Origin: Faecalicatena fissicatena
Lineage (GTDB): Bacteria; Bacillota; Clostridia; Lachnospirales; Lachnospiraceae
Assembly: GCA_001028025.1 (NCBI GenBank)
Contig: LDAQ01000008.1
Coordinates: forward strand, 1-64,000
Direction of reading: 5' to 3'
Length of the DNA stretch: 64,000 bases
Shown: one piece after another, positions 51,143 to 59,093 of the stretch
How the letters are laid out: the number at the start of each line of letters is the position of its first letter
How positions within the stretch are numbered: the first letter of the stretch is position 1
Notes under the pieces: generated by a model
The model's database searches: none
Seen by the model: the letters and a program-made list of their open reading frames with translations, nothing else
Told to the model about the DNA's origin: nothing
Position numbers and translations under genes: made by a program

Positions 51143-51211
51143 CCTGTCAGTAAGCCCGAAGAGTATGGCAGGAGCATTTGATTAATAAGCCCGAAGATGC
51201 ATAACCAAATG
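51143..51211 (+). promoter_or_regulatory. Twin hairpins with a shared loop before rplQ
   Basis: CCTGTCA/TGGCAGG (51143-51172) and CATTTG/CAAATG (51175-51211) have unrelated stems, but both loops contain TAAGCCCGAAGA (51151-51162 and 51186-51197). This repeated loop suggests a protein-binding or leader site for L17. Confidence 0.6.
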
Positions 51212-51234
51212 TTTGAAAATGGAGGATTAAAACA

Positions 51235-51771
51235 ATGGCAAAGTATAGAAAACTCGGCAGAACATCCAGCCAGAGAAAAGCCTTAATCAGAAATCAGGTA
51301 ACAGCACTGCTGAACAACGGCAGAATCGTTACAACAGAAGCTAAAGCAAAAGAAATCCGCAAAGTAGCAGAGGGATTAATTGCTATGGCTGTTAAAGAAA
51401 AAGACAATTACGAAGAAGTTACAGTAAAAGCAAAGGTTGCACGTAAAGACAAAGACGGCAAGAGAGTCAAAGAAGTAGTTGACGGAAAAAAAGTTACTGT
51501 ATACGATGAAGTAGACAAGAAGATTAAGAAAGATATGCCAAGCAGACTTCACGCAAGAAGAGAGATGCTGAAGGTTCTTTATCCTGTAAAGGAAGTTCCG
51601 GCAGCTGCTGCAGGCAAGAAAAGAAATACAAAAGAAGTTGATCTGCCGGAGAAGCTGTTCTCAGAGATCGCTCCTAAGTATACAGACCGCAACGGTGGTT
51701 ACACAAGAATTGTAAAGATTGGCCAGCGTAAAGGTGATGCAGCTATGGAAGTGCTGATTGAATTAGTATAA
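51235..51771 (+). CDS. rplQ: 50S ribosomal protein L17, expanded form
   Basis: 178 residues, against about 120 in Bacillus. The start YRKLGRTSSQRKALIRNQVT and end GGYTRIVKIGQRKGDAAMEV are normal. About 55 extra, Lys/Asp/Glu-rich residues sit between the second helix and the HARR motif (roughly residues 60-105). Last gene of the ribosomal super-operon, followed by a strong terminator. Confidence 0.96.
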   Translation: MAKYRKLGRTSSQRKALIRNQVTALLNNGRIVTTEAKAKEIRKVAEGLIAMAVKEKDNYEEVTVKAKVARKDKDGKRVKEVVDGKKVTVYDEVDKKIKKDMPSRLHARREMLKVLYPVKEVPAAAAGKKRNTKEVDLPEKLFSEIAPKYTDRNGGYTRIVKIGQRKGDAAMEVLIELV

Positions 51772-51823
51772 TTCCGGAAAAAAGTTTATAGAGATTATAA
51801 ATTTTCATAAATAATGATACGGT

Positions 51824-51880
51824 CCGGCGGCCGCAGAAAGTAATTTTTATTAAAATGCTTTCTGCAGCCGCCGGTTTTTG
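51824..51880 (+). terminator. Terminator of the ribosomal super-operon
   Basis: CCGGCGGCCGCAGAAAG (51824-51840) pairs with CTTTCTGCAGCCGCCGG (51858-51874), followed by TTTTTG TTTTTT. Strong intrinsic terminator. Confidence 0.93.
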
Positions 51881-51984
51881 TTTTTTAAATGCCTGTGAAT
51901 GATCAGGAATAGAATGGAAAAAAGCGGTAATTGAAAACCGAAAAATTGCAGATTGTACTTGTTTTTGTGCAATTTACACAACAA

Positions 51985-52003
51985 ATGTTAAAAAAATAAC
52001 GTT
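51985..52003. promoter_or_regulatory. Rex-like operator before adhE
   Basis: ATGTTA-AAAAAA-TAACGT is an inverted repeat with one mismatch, similar to the TTGTTAAnnnnTTAACAA class bound by the NADH sensor Rex in Clostridia. It lies 22 bases before the -35 box of adhE. Confidence 0.45.
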
Positions 52004-52024
52004 AAAACTTTGACAAAAGCTATA

Positions 52025-52053
52025 TTGACAATTATTTAACGATAGAGTAAACT
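52025..52053 (+). promoter_or_regulatory. adhE promoter
   Basis: TTGACA (52025-52030) and TAAACT (52048-52053) with a 17-base spacer, 50 bases before the ATG. Confidence 0.75.
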
Positions 52054-52102
52054 AAAACCTGTAATTAAGAAAAACAATTCAATTACGGGAGGAAAAATTG
52101 AA

Positions 52103-54721
52103 ATGGCAAAGAAGGAAAAGGTCGTAGTACCTGAGATTGTAGACAGCGTGGAAACACTCGAAGCAAAAATGAAAGCTATGCGTGAAGCACAGAAAGTATT
52201 TGCTACTTTCACCCAGGAACAGGTAGATAAGATATTCTACGAGTCAGCCCTGGCCGCAAACAAGATGCGTATTCCGCTTGCGAAAATGGCAGTTGAAGAG
52301 ACACAGAGAGGTATCGTAGAAGATAAAGTCATAAAGAATCACTATGCGGCAGAGTACATTTACAATGCCTATAAAGATACAAAAACATGCGGCGTGATCG
52401 AAGAGGATGCTGCATTTGGAATAAAGAAAATTGCAGAACCGATTGGTCTGGTAGCTGCAGTTATCCCGACAACCAACCCGACCTCAACAGCGATCTTCAA
52501 AACACTGATCTGTCTGAAGACCAGAAATGCAATCATCATCAGCCCTCATCCGGCTGCAAAAGCATGTACAATAGAAGCGGCAAAAGTTGTTCTGGATGCA
52601 GCCGTAAAAGCAGGAGCTCCGGAAGGAATTATCGGATGGATTGATGTACCTTCTCTTGAACTTACAAATACAGTTATGAAGGATTCGGATATCATTCTTG
52701 CAACAGGCGGACCAGGAATGGTAAAAGCAGCTTACTCTTCAGGCAAGCCGGCACTCGGAGTAGGACCTGGAAACACACCTGTTATTATCGACGAGACAGC
52801 TGATGTTAAGATGGCAGTAAATTCCATCATCCATTCCAAAACATTTGACAACGGTATGATCTGCGCCTCTGAGCAGTCTGTAACAGTTCTGGACAGCATT
52901 TATGAGGAAGTCAAAAAAGAATTCGCTTACCGCGGATGCTACTTCCTGAAAAAGGGAGCAGAGCTGGATAAAGTTCGCAAGACGATCATTATCAATGGAG
53001 CATTGAACAGCAAGATTCCGGGCAGATCAGCTTATGAAATTGCAAAAATGGCCGGAGTGGATGTTCCGGAAAATACAAAGATCCTGATTGGTGAAGTAGA
53101 ATCAGTCGACATCTCAGAAGAATTTGCACATGAAAAATTATCTCCCGTACTTGGTATGTATAAAGCAAAAACTTTTGATGAAGCTCTGGAAAAAGCGGCT
53201 CAGCTCGTGGCAGACGGAGGATATGGACACACAGCTTCTCTGTATATCCATCCGGCACAGGCAGAGAAAATTGCAAAACATGCAGCAGCTATGAAAACAT
53301 GCCGTGTACTGATCAACACACCTTCTTCTCACGGCGGTATCGGCGACCTTTACAACTTCAAGATGGCTCCGTCTCTTACACTGGGATGCGGCTCATGGGG
53401 CGGGAACTCCGTTTCTGAAAATGTTGGGGTAAAACACTTACTGAACGTTAAGACAGTTGCTGAGAGGAGAGAGAATATGCTTTGGTTTCGAACACCTGAA
53501 AAGGTTTACTTCAAGAAAGGCTGTATGCCGGTAGCACTGGATGAGCTTGGAACGATTATGCACAAGAAAAAAGCGTTTATCGTGACAGACTCCTTCCTTT
53601 ACAAAAACGGCTATGTAGCTCCGATCGAAGCAAAACTGGATGAAATGGGAATTCAGCATACATGCTTCTACGAAGTAGCTCCGGATCCGACTCTGCAGTG
53701 TGCACAAAAAGGTGCAGATCAGATGAGAGAATTCGAGCCTGATACCATTATCGCTCTGGGCGGCGGTTCCGCAATGGATGCAGCAAAGATCATGTGGGTA
53801 ATGTACGAACACCCGGAAGCAAACTTCGAAGATATGGCAATGGATTTCATGGATATCCGCAAGAGAGTATATACATTCCCGAAAATGGGAGAGAAAGCTT
53901 ATTTTGTAGCAATCCCGACCTCTTCAGGAACAGGTTCCGAGGTAACACCATTCGCAATTATTACAGATGCAGAGACAGGCGTTAAATGGCCGCTTGCAGA
54001 CTACGAACTGCTTCCGAACATGGCAATTGTGGATGTTGACAATATGATGACCCAGCCAAAAGGCCTGACAAGTGCTTCCGGTATCGATGTTATGACACAT
54101 GCGATCGAGGCATACGTATCCATCATGGCAACAGATTACACAGATGGCCTGGCAATGAAGGCTGTTAAGAGAGTGTTTGATTACCTTCCGTCAGCATATG
54201 AGAATGGAGCAAACGATCCTTATGCACGTGAGATGATGGCAAACGCTTCCTGTATGGCAGGTATGGCCTTTGCAAATGCGTTCCTCGGACTGAACCACTC
54301 CATGGCACATAAACTGGGAGCTTTCCATCACCTTCCACACGGTGTTGCAAATGCTGTTCTCCTGACAGAGGTTATGAAATATAACGCAGTTGAGGCTCCG
54401 ACAAAGATGGGTACATTCTCACAGTACCAGTACCCACATGCACTTGAAAGATACGCTGAATTAGGACGTTTTGCAGGATGCACAGGGAAAGACGACCAGG
54501 AAGTATTCGACAACTTTGTTGCAAAACTGGAAGTATTAAAAGAGCAGATCGGAATTAAGAAAACCATCAAAGATTACGGCATTGATGAGAAGTACTTCCT
54601 CGATACACTGGATGACATGGTAGAGCAGGCATTCAACGATCAGTGTACAGGGGCTAACCCGAGATATCCTTTACTGAAGGAAATTAAGGAAATCTATCTG
54701 AAGTGCTACTACGGCAAATAA
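52103..54721 (+). CDS. adhE: Bifunctional acetaldehyde-CoA / alcohol dehydrogenase
   Basis: 872 residues. The N-terminal half (to about 440) is a CoA-acylating aldehyde dehydrogenase with nucleophile Cys in GMICASEQSV. The C-terminal half is an iron alcohol dehydrogenase with GGGSAMDAAKIMW and the metal histidines in GLNHSMAHKLGAFHH. It turns acetyl-CoA into ethanol and recycles NADH; such proteins form filaments called spirosomes. GGGAGG before the ATG. Probably redox-controlled (Rex-like site). Confidence 0.97.
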   Translation: MAKKEKVVVPEIVDSVETLEAKMKAMREAQKVFATFTQEQVDKIFYESALAANKMRIPLAKMAVEETQRGIVEDKVIKNHYAAEYIYNAYKDTKTCGVIEEDAAFGIKKIAEPIGLVAAVIPTTNPTSTAIFKTLICLKTRNAIIISPHPAAKACTIEAAKVVLDAAVKAGAPEGIIGWIDVPSLELTNTVMKDSDIILATGGPGMVKAAYSSGKPALGVGPGNTPVIIDETADVKMAVNSIIHSKTFDNGMICASEQSVTVLDSIYEEVKKEFAYRGCYFLKKGAELDKVRKTIIINGALNSKIPGRSAYEIAKMAGVDVPENTKILIGEVESVDISEEFAHEKLSPVLGMYKAKTFDEALEKAAQLVADGGYGHTASLYIHPAQAEKIAKHAAAMKTCRVLINTPSSHGGIGDLYNFKMAPSLTLGCGSWGGNSVSENVGVKHLLNVKTVAERRENMLWFRTPEKVYFKKGCMPVALDELGTIMHKKKAFIVTDSFLYKNGYVAPIEAKLDEMGIQHTCFYEVAPDPTLQCAQKGADQMREFEPDTIIALGGGSAMDAAKIMWVMYEHPEANFEDMAMDFMDIRKRVYTFPKMGEKAYFVAIPTSSGTGSEVTPFAIITDAETGVKWPLADYELLPNMAIVDVDNMMTQPKGLTSASGIDVMTHAIEAYVSIMATDYTDGLAMKAVKRVFDYLPSAYENGANDPYAREMMANASCMAGMAFANAFLGLNHSMAHKLGAFHHLPHGVANAVLLTEVMKYNAVEAPTKMGTFSQYQYPHALERYAELGRFAGCTGKDDQEVFDNFVAKLEVLKEQIGIKKTIKDYGIDEKYFLDTLDDMVEQAFNDQCTGANPRYPLLKEIKEIYLKCYYGK

Positions 54722-54775
54722 GCCTTTCAAACTTTTACTGACAGACTCCGTATCATGCGGGTCCGTGGATATAGC

Positions 54776-54855
54776 AATAAGGTATACCCAAAGGGCGCCA
54801 CGTAACACATGCCCTGCGGCGGTTCTGCAGCAAAGCAGCAGAACAAGGTGTACCT
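54776..54855 (+). repeat. Dispersed repeat family E, copy 2
   Basis: Shares with 48397 the words AATAAGGTATACCCAAAGGG and CGTAACACATGCCCTGCGG, then has GTTCTG/CAGAAC hairpin and a closing AACAAGGTGTACC. It lies 55 bases behind adhE. Confidence 0.75.
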
Positions 54856-54880
54856 TTTGGATATAAATTTTTTCTCACTA

Positions 54881-54914
54881 TTAAGAGCGTGGTGCATTAG
54901 CGCCACGCTCTTAA
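54881..54914 (+). terminator. Terminator-like hairpin after adhE
   Basis: TTAAGAGCGTGG (54881-54892) pairs with CCACGCTCTTAA (54903-54914) around a 10-nt loop. The T-run is poor. The rest of the gap up to 55174 is AT-rich, with TATAAT at 55123-55128 as the likely -10 box of the next gene. Confidence 0.6.
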
Positions 54915-55174
54915 AATTAATAAAGTCCCGGAAAACTCCTAGGCTTTTTTGCTTGATTGAAGCCAAGTGGGGAGTGATCATGCGGAAGAAACCCCAATAA
55001 AACCCGGATTCTGTAGTATTACAATAATTGTCAAATGATTAACAATAAAATGAGCGAAAAAAAGATAGTTAAAAAATGCACAAAATTCTTCTGGAGGTCT
55101 TACATTGCCCAAAAAGTTGTAGTATAATAAAACCAACTTAAAAAGAGCGGCAACAAAATCAGGAGGTATAGCAT

Positions 55175-55930
55175 ATGAAACTGGAAGAAAAGAGTTTAAT
55201 CGTAGAACGTCCTTATAAGAAAGTTTACAAATGTGATGACAGTGTTGTTAAAGTATTTGAACCGACGCACCCCAAATCAGACATATTTAACGAGGCACTG
55301 AATACAGCCAGGGTAGAAGAGACCGGCCTGGATATTCCAAAAGTAAAAGAAGTAACACAGGTTGACGGCAAATGGGCGCTTGCAATTGAATACAAAGCAG
55401 GAAAGACTCTGGAAGACATGATGGAAGCGGACAGCAGCAACCTGGAAAAATACATGGAAGACTTCGTAGACCTGCAGCTTACAGTGCACGCAAAGACCGC
55501 CCCTCTGCTGAATAAACTGAAAGATAAACTGTCCCGTCAGATTAACGGTCTGAAAGATCTGGATGCCACAACAAGATACGAACTGCTCACAAGGCTGGAA
55601 AGCATGCCGAAGCACAACAAAGTCTGCCACGGCGACTTCAACCCAAGCAACGTAATCGTAGGAAAGAACGGCAAGATGACAGTCGTGGACTGGGCACACG
55701 CAACCCAGGGCAACGCCAGCGCAGACGCTGCCATGACCTATCTCTTATTTGCATTAAAAGACCAGAATGCAGCAGACCTGTACCTGAAGCTTTTCTGCAA
55801 AAAGAGCGACACCGCAAAACAATACGTACAGCAGTGGCTGCCGATCGTAGCGGCGGCACAGCTCACGAAAGATAACGAACTCGAAAAAGAATTCCTAATG
55901 AAATGGATCGATGTGATTGATTATCAGTAG
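55175..55930 (+). CDS. APH-like phosphotransferase
   Basis: 251 residues with the aminoglycoside phosphotransferase/choline kinase fold. The catalytic loop is CHGDFNPSNVIV and the metal-binding segment VVDWAHA. The N-terminal GRPYKKVYKCDD-like region would be the nucleotide loop. Substrate unknown; such genes are common in Clostridia and rarely resistance genes. AGGAGGT upstream. Long-hairpin element B follows its stop by 20 nt. Confidence 0.85.
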   Translation: MKLEEKSLIVERPYKKVYKCDDSVVKVFEPTHPKSDIFNEALNTARVEETGLDIPKVKEVTQVDGKWALAIEYKAGKTLEDMMEADSSNLEKYMEDFVDLQLTVHAKTAPLLNKLKDKLSRQINGLKDLDATTRYELLTRLESMPKHNKVCHGDFNPSNVIVGKNGKMTVVDWAHATQGNASADAAMTYLLFALKDQNAADLYLKLFCKKSDTAKQYVQQWLPIVAAAQLTKDNELEKEFLMKWIDVIDYQ

Positions 55931-55950
55931 GGGGTGTTCAGGAGGGGGCG

Positions 55951-56244
55951 CTAAGTAAAAGGTGTGTCTGTTTCCCCCGCAGGGAATGTGCATGCCGTTT
56001 CAAACTCCTGTCCACTTGCTGAGAATCCGTAAGAGAAAAAACAGGGAACAGGGAGGGTGCTTGCCGCAGTTGGCCCGAATGCCGATGCATTCGCGCCGCC
56101 GGCGGCAACAGAATTTGTTTTGAAAACAAATTCTGCCCTCCCTGTTCCCTGTTTTTTCTCTTACGGATTCTAGCGCGCGTTCTATGGAGTTTCGAAACGG
56201 CATGCACATCCCCTGCGGGGGAAACAGACACACCTTTCACTTAG
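55951..56244 (+). repeat. Long-hairpin element copy B (3' UTR of the APH-like gene)
   Basis: Arms 55951-56057 and 56136-56244 are complementary, with an internal loop in mid-arm. The cap has a nested hairpin (TTGCCGC/GCGGCAA outside, CGAATGC/GCATTCG inside, loop CGAT) and a simple hairpin CAGAATTTGTTT/AAACAAATTCTG (56109-56135). Same plan as copies A, C and D with different stem sequence. Confidence 0.9.
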
Positions 56245-56325
56245 CTGGACGCATCCGGCCGGAAATTAAAAACCCCTACCGGGGAGGAATCCGGACGGTG
56301 GCGGTGGATCGGGCTGGATGGGAGG
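56245..56325 (+). repeat. Conserved 3' block of long-hairpin element B
   Basis: GCATCC occurs just after the hairpin, then a CCCC-TA-CCGGGG stem region, then GACGGTGGCGGTGGATCG at 56294-56311 and CTGGAT. The block aligns with those of A, C and D at nearly the same distance (49 nt). Confidence 0.7.
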
Positions 56326-56526
56326 GAGATGATAGGCGTAAGGAATCACTTTGAAGGCGTTTGGTGACCCCTCCATTAAACTTTGATTCAATCTTAGCAA
56401 TTATTAAAGTATTACGTTGCGGCCTGTCCTTAGGGCTACTTGCAGCCGCCAGCCCCTAAGCAATGCATGCCGCGAGCGGCACAATAGCTGTCCATACTTT
56501 TTCCCAATACGTACTGGGGAAAGTAT
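56326..56526. other. Region between element B and element C
   Basis: About 200 bases, no credible gene. It has hairpins CTTAGGGC/GCCCCTAAG (56430-56461), GCCGC/GCGGC near 56470 and ATACTTT-CCCA/TGGG-AAAGTAT near 56493-56527. It separates the 3' ends of two convergent units. Confidence 0.5.
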
Positions 56527-56609
56527 ACTTCCGCATATCCAGCTCAATCCGCTGTCACCGCCGAGGTTCCTCACGTATTCGATTTTACCTGCCGACTGGA
56601 TGAAGCCCA
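56527..56609 (-). repeat. Conserved 3' block of long-hairpin element C
   Basis: On the minus strand 56562-56545 reads GGCGGTGACAGCGGATTG, followed by AGCTGGAT. CATCCAG occurs just behind the hairpin and could pair with CTGGAT. Distance from the hairpin is 47 nt. Confidence 0.7.
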
Positions 56610-56905
56610 GCCTGACGGAAATGGGGAGGGGATCGGAGCGGGAGAACAGAAGACGGGGGCTGGATGTATAGAACGCACGGTTTAGAAGTCCTTACGCAGA
56701 AGGAGCTGTCCATGAGGGATGGAAAGTGATTTTCCAAATCACTTTCCAGTACAACTTAAACGAGAAAGCATCAGGCTTTCTCGTTGCTTGTTGCACGTGC
56801 CCTCATGGACAGCTCCTTGTGCGTTAGGACTTCTCCGTAAGTGGGTTACATCCTGCCCCCGTCTTCTGTTCTCCCGCTCCGATCTCCTCCCCATTTCCGT
56901 CAGGC
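56610..56905 (-). repeat. Long-hairpin element copy C (3' UTR of the cell-wall hydrolase gene)
   Basis: Arms 56610-56718 and 56800-56905 are complementary with a mid-arm internal loop and GCCTGACGG/CCGTCAGGC ends. The cap has a simple hairpin GGAAAGTGATTT/AAATCACTTTCC (56720-56748) and a nested one (GTACAAC/GTTGCAC outside, CGAGAAAGC/GCTTTCTCG inside; sense loop CTGAT). Its 5' end in sense lies 40 nt behind the stop at 56946. Confidence 0.9.
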
Positions 56906-56945
56906 GGACCTTACCTAATCACCAGCTAACACCGATTACAAACCG

Positions 56946-58127
56946 CTACCAGCTTGGGAAGAAGAGGTTGTTTCCGATGTTGACTCCCGGCCTCCCCGCT
57001 GTTCCTGCGTAGAGGAAGTAGTAGCAGTCTGAGACTGCGGCCAGGCGTGCTCCGTTGATGGCATCCTGGGCTACAGTGTATGCCAGGTCACTTGCTCCGC
57101 GCTCAAGTACGGCATCCAGACGGCCTGACCATACAGGCTCGAACTGTCCGCCGGCGTAGACGACATCTGTGATGGAATTTGGGAAGATCGGGCTGTTTAC
57201 ACGGTTCATGATTACTGTTGCTACGGCGAGCATGGAATCGTAATCGTGCATGGCTTCACAGTCCAGTATTGCGGCAAATACGTCCAGATCACTTCCTGAT
57301 GCATTGGTGGCACCGCCGTTTACTACGGTATCGTCATAGCCGCCACCGTCGCTTCCGCCTCCGGAATCATTGCCTCCGGAATCATTGCCTCCGGATGGAG
57401 TATTTCCGGGATTATTATTGTCATTTGTGCTGTTATTACCGCTGTTGGGAGTCTGAGTGGAAGCGTTGTTTGCTGCGACTTTCGCTGCGGCCTCTGCGGC
57501 CAGTTTTGCGGCTTCCTCCTCCCTCAGTTTTTTAAGCTGTTCATGAAAGGCATTCAGATCGGTTGATGTTGCATCTGCCTTCAGGACTAGTTCTTCCCTG
57601 CGGTTTTCCAGGCTTTTCTGGAGGTCCTTCATGGAATCCTGCTGAGCCTCCAGCGTAACTTTCCTGTCAGAAATCTCCTTTTGCGTGTCCTGCAGAGTCT
57701 GGAGCATGCTGCGGTCATATTTACTGATGTTCTGTATAAAGTCCGCTTTATTCAGAAAGTCGGTCAGGTTGTCCGCTGAAAAAAGCATCTCCAGGAGTGT
57801 TGCGTTGCCGGTTTCATACATATACTTAATACGGGATTTCATATCTTCGTATTGTTGTGCTTCGTTTGCCTCTGCTTCAGCTAAGGAATCTTTTGTCCTC
57901 TGGATCTCACCGTTGGTAATTTCAACCTGCATCTCAGTTGTAGATATCTCATCACTTATTGCCACAAGCTCCTGGTTGATACCTTCAAGCTGGGATTGCA
58001 GATCAGAAGTTTTGCTTTCGAGACTTTCTGCATCTTCAGCGTGCGCTGGAAAAACAGAAAGCACCAGTACAAGAGAACAGATAAATACTGCAATGGCCTG
58101 TCCTCTGCGTTTTAAGCGCAATCTCAT
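56946..58127 (-). CDS. Secreted cell-wall hydrolase: coiled coil plus SleB-like domain
   Basis: 393 residues. Signal peptide about 1-30 (IAVFICSLVLVLSVFPAHA). Residues 35-215 are a long coiled coil like those of CwlO/PcsB. Residues 220-270 are a Gly/Asn/Ser linker. The C-terminal domain (from about 280) has LDCEAMHDYDSMLAVATVIM and NRVNSPIFPNSITDVVY, typical of SleB-type hydrolase_2 domains. It probably cuts peptidoglycan in growth or division, with the coiled coil controlling activity. Confidence 0.87.
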   Translation of the reverse strand: MRLRLKRRGQAIAVFICSLVLVLSVFPAHAEDAESLESKTSDLQSQLEGINQELVAISDEISTTEMQVEITNGEIQRTKDSLAEAEANEAQQYEDMKSRIKYMYETGNATLLEMLFSADNLTDFLNKADFIQNISKYDRSMLQTLQDTQKEISDRKVTLEAQQDSMKDLQKSLENRREELVLKADATSTDLNAFHEQLKKLREEEAAKLAAEAAAKVAANNASTQTPNSGNNSTNDNNNPGNTPSGGNDSGGNDSGGGSDGGGYDDTVVNGGATNASGSDLDVFAAILDCEAMHDYDSMLAVATVIMNRVNSPIFPNSITDVVYAGGQFEPVWSGRLDAVLERGASDLAYTVAQDAINGARLAAVSDCYYFLYAGTAGRPGVNIGNNLFFPSW

Positions 58128-58247
58128 ATTCTACAATTCCTTTCTCAATTGATTTGCCCTGATATTATACTATAAATTGCTTTATTAAGCAAATTTTGAT
58201 AGAATAAGTTATAAAAAATTAAGAGAAACGTGAGGAGCTGGCAGGTG

Positions 58248-59093
58248 ATGAAACAGCAGATAAAAATGATTGGTCTGGATTTGGACGGTACGCTTTTGAA
58301 TGATAAAAAAGAGCTGCTGCCATATACAAAACAGGTATTGGAGGAAGCGGTTGATAAAGGAATTGTCGTACTGATGGCTACAGGAAGACCATTTACGGGA
58401 ATTCCGGAGGAGTTAAGATATTTTCCGGGCATCCGTTATGCGCTTACGGCGAATGGGGCAAGAGTGATTGATGTACAGGAAGAGAGAATATTGATAGAAC
58501 GCCTTCTTCCAATAGAAAAAGCAAAGAAAGCATTGGAAACTCTGCGAAAATATGATACATTACAAGAAGTGTACTTCGATGGACAGGGGTATGCAGATGA
58601 GGATAAGCTGAATGCTATCAGCCGTTACCACCATAATCCGCATATGTGGGACTATGTGCGTAAAACCAGAAAAGCAGTGCCGGATGTTATGGCGCTTACA
58701 CTGGAAAGGTACAGGGATATGGATAAGATGCAGGCGCTGTTTGCCAATATGGAAGACAAAGCAGCCGCATGGAGTGATCTGGAACAGCAGGAGGGAATCG
58801 TACTGGTCAGTTCACTGGGATATAATATAGAAATAAATGCTGCCGGAGTCAACAAGGGGACCGCGCTGGTTGAACTGGGCGGGATGCTTGGAATCAGGCG
58901 CGAAGAGATTATGGCGTGCGGTGACGGTGACAATGACATTGAGATGGTAAAAGAAGCCGGATTTGGCGTTGCAATGGGCAATGCAGAAGACGAGGTAAAG
59001 GCCGCTGCGGATTACATAACACTTTCGAATGAAGAAGAGGGGGCGGCGAAGGCCATTGAAAGATTTGCTCTAAGAGGAGGATACGTATGTTAG
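58248..59093 (+). CDS. HAD-family (Cof-type) sugar phosphatase
   Basis: 281 residues. Motif I is GLDLDGTLL, motif II ATGRPF, and motif IV GDGDNDIEM; a C2 cap lies between. Such enzymes dephosphorylate sugar phosphates or flavin precursors; the substrate is not predictable. ATG 58248 is taken over GTG 58230. The stop overlaps the uppP start by 7 bases. Confidence 0.9.
   Translation: MKQQIKMIGLDLDGTLLNDKKELLPYTKQVLEEAVDKGIVVLMATGRPFTGIPEELRYFPGIRYALTANGARVIDVQEERILIERLLPIEKAKKALETLRKYDTLQEVYFDGQGYADEDKLNAISRYHHNPHMWDYVRKTRKAVPDVMALTLERYRDMDKMQALFANMEDKAAAWSDLEQQEGIVLVSSLGYNIEINAAGVNKGTALVELGGMLGIRREEIMACGDGDNDIEMVKEAGFGVAMGNAEDEVKAAADYITLSNEEEGAAKAIERFALRGGYVC

Noticed and set aside
54809..55000. 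63-codon open frame behind adhE
   Set aside because: Overlaps repeat family E and a terminator hairpin, with no homology pattern.
56417..57012. Two open frames over and beside long-hairpin element C
   Set aside because: They translate the hairpin arms, have no recognisable domain and lack ribosome sites.
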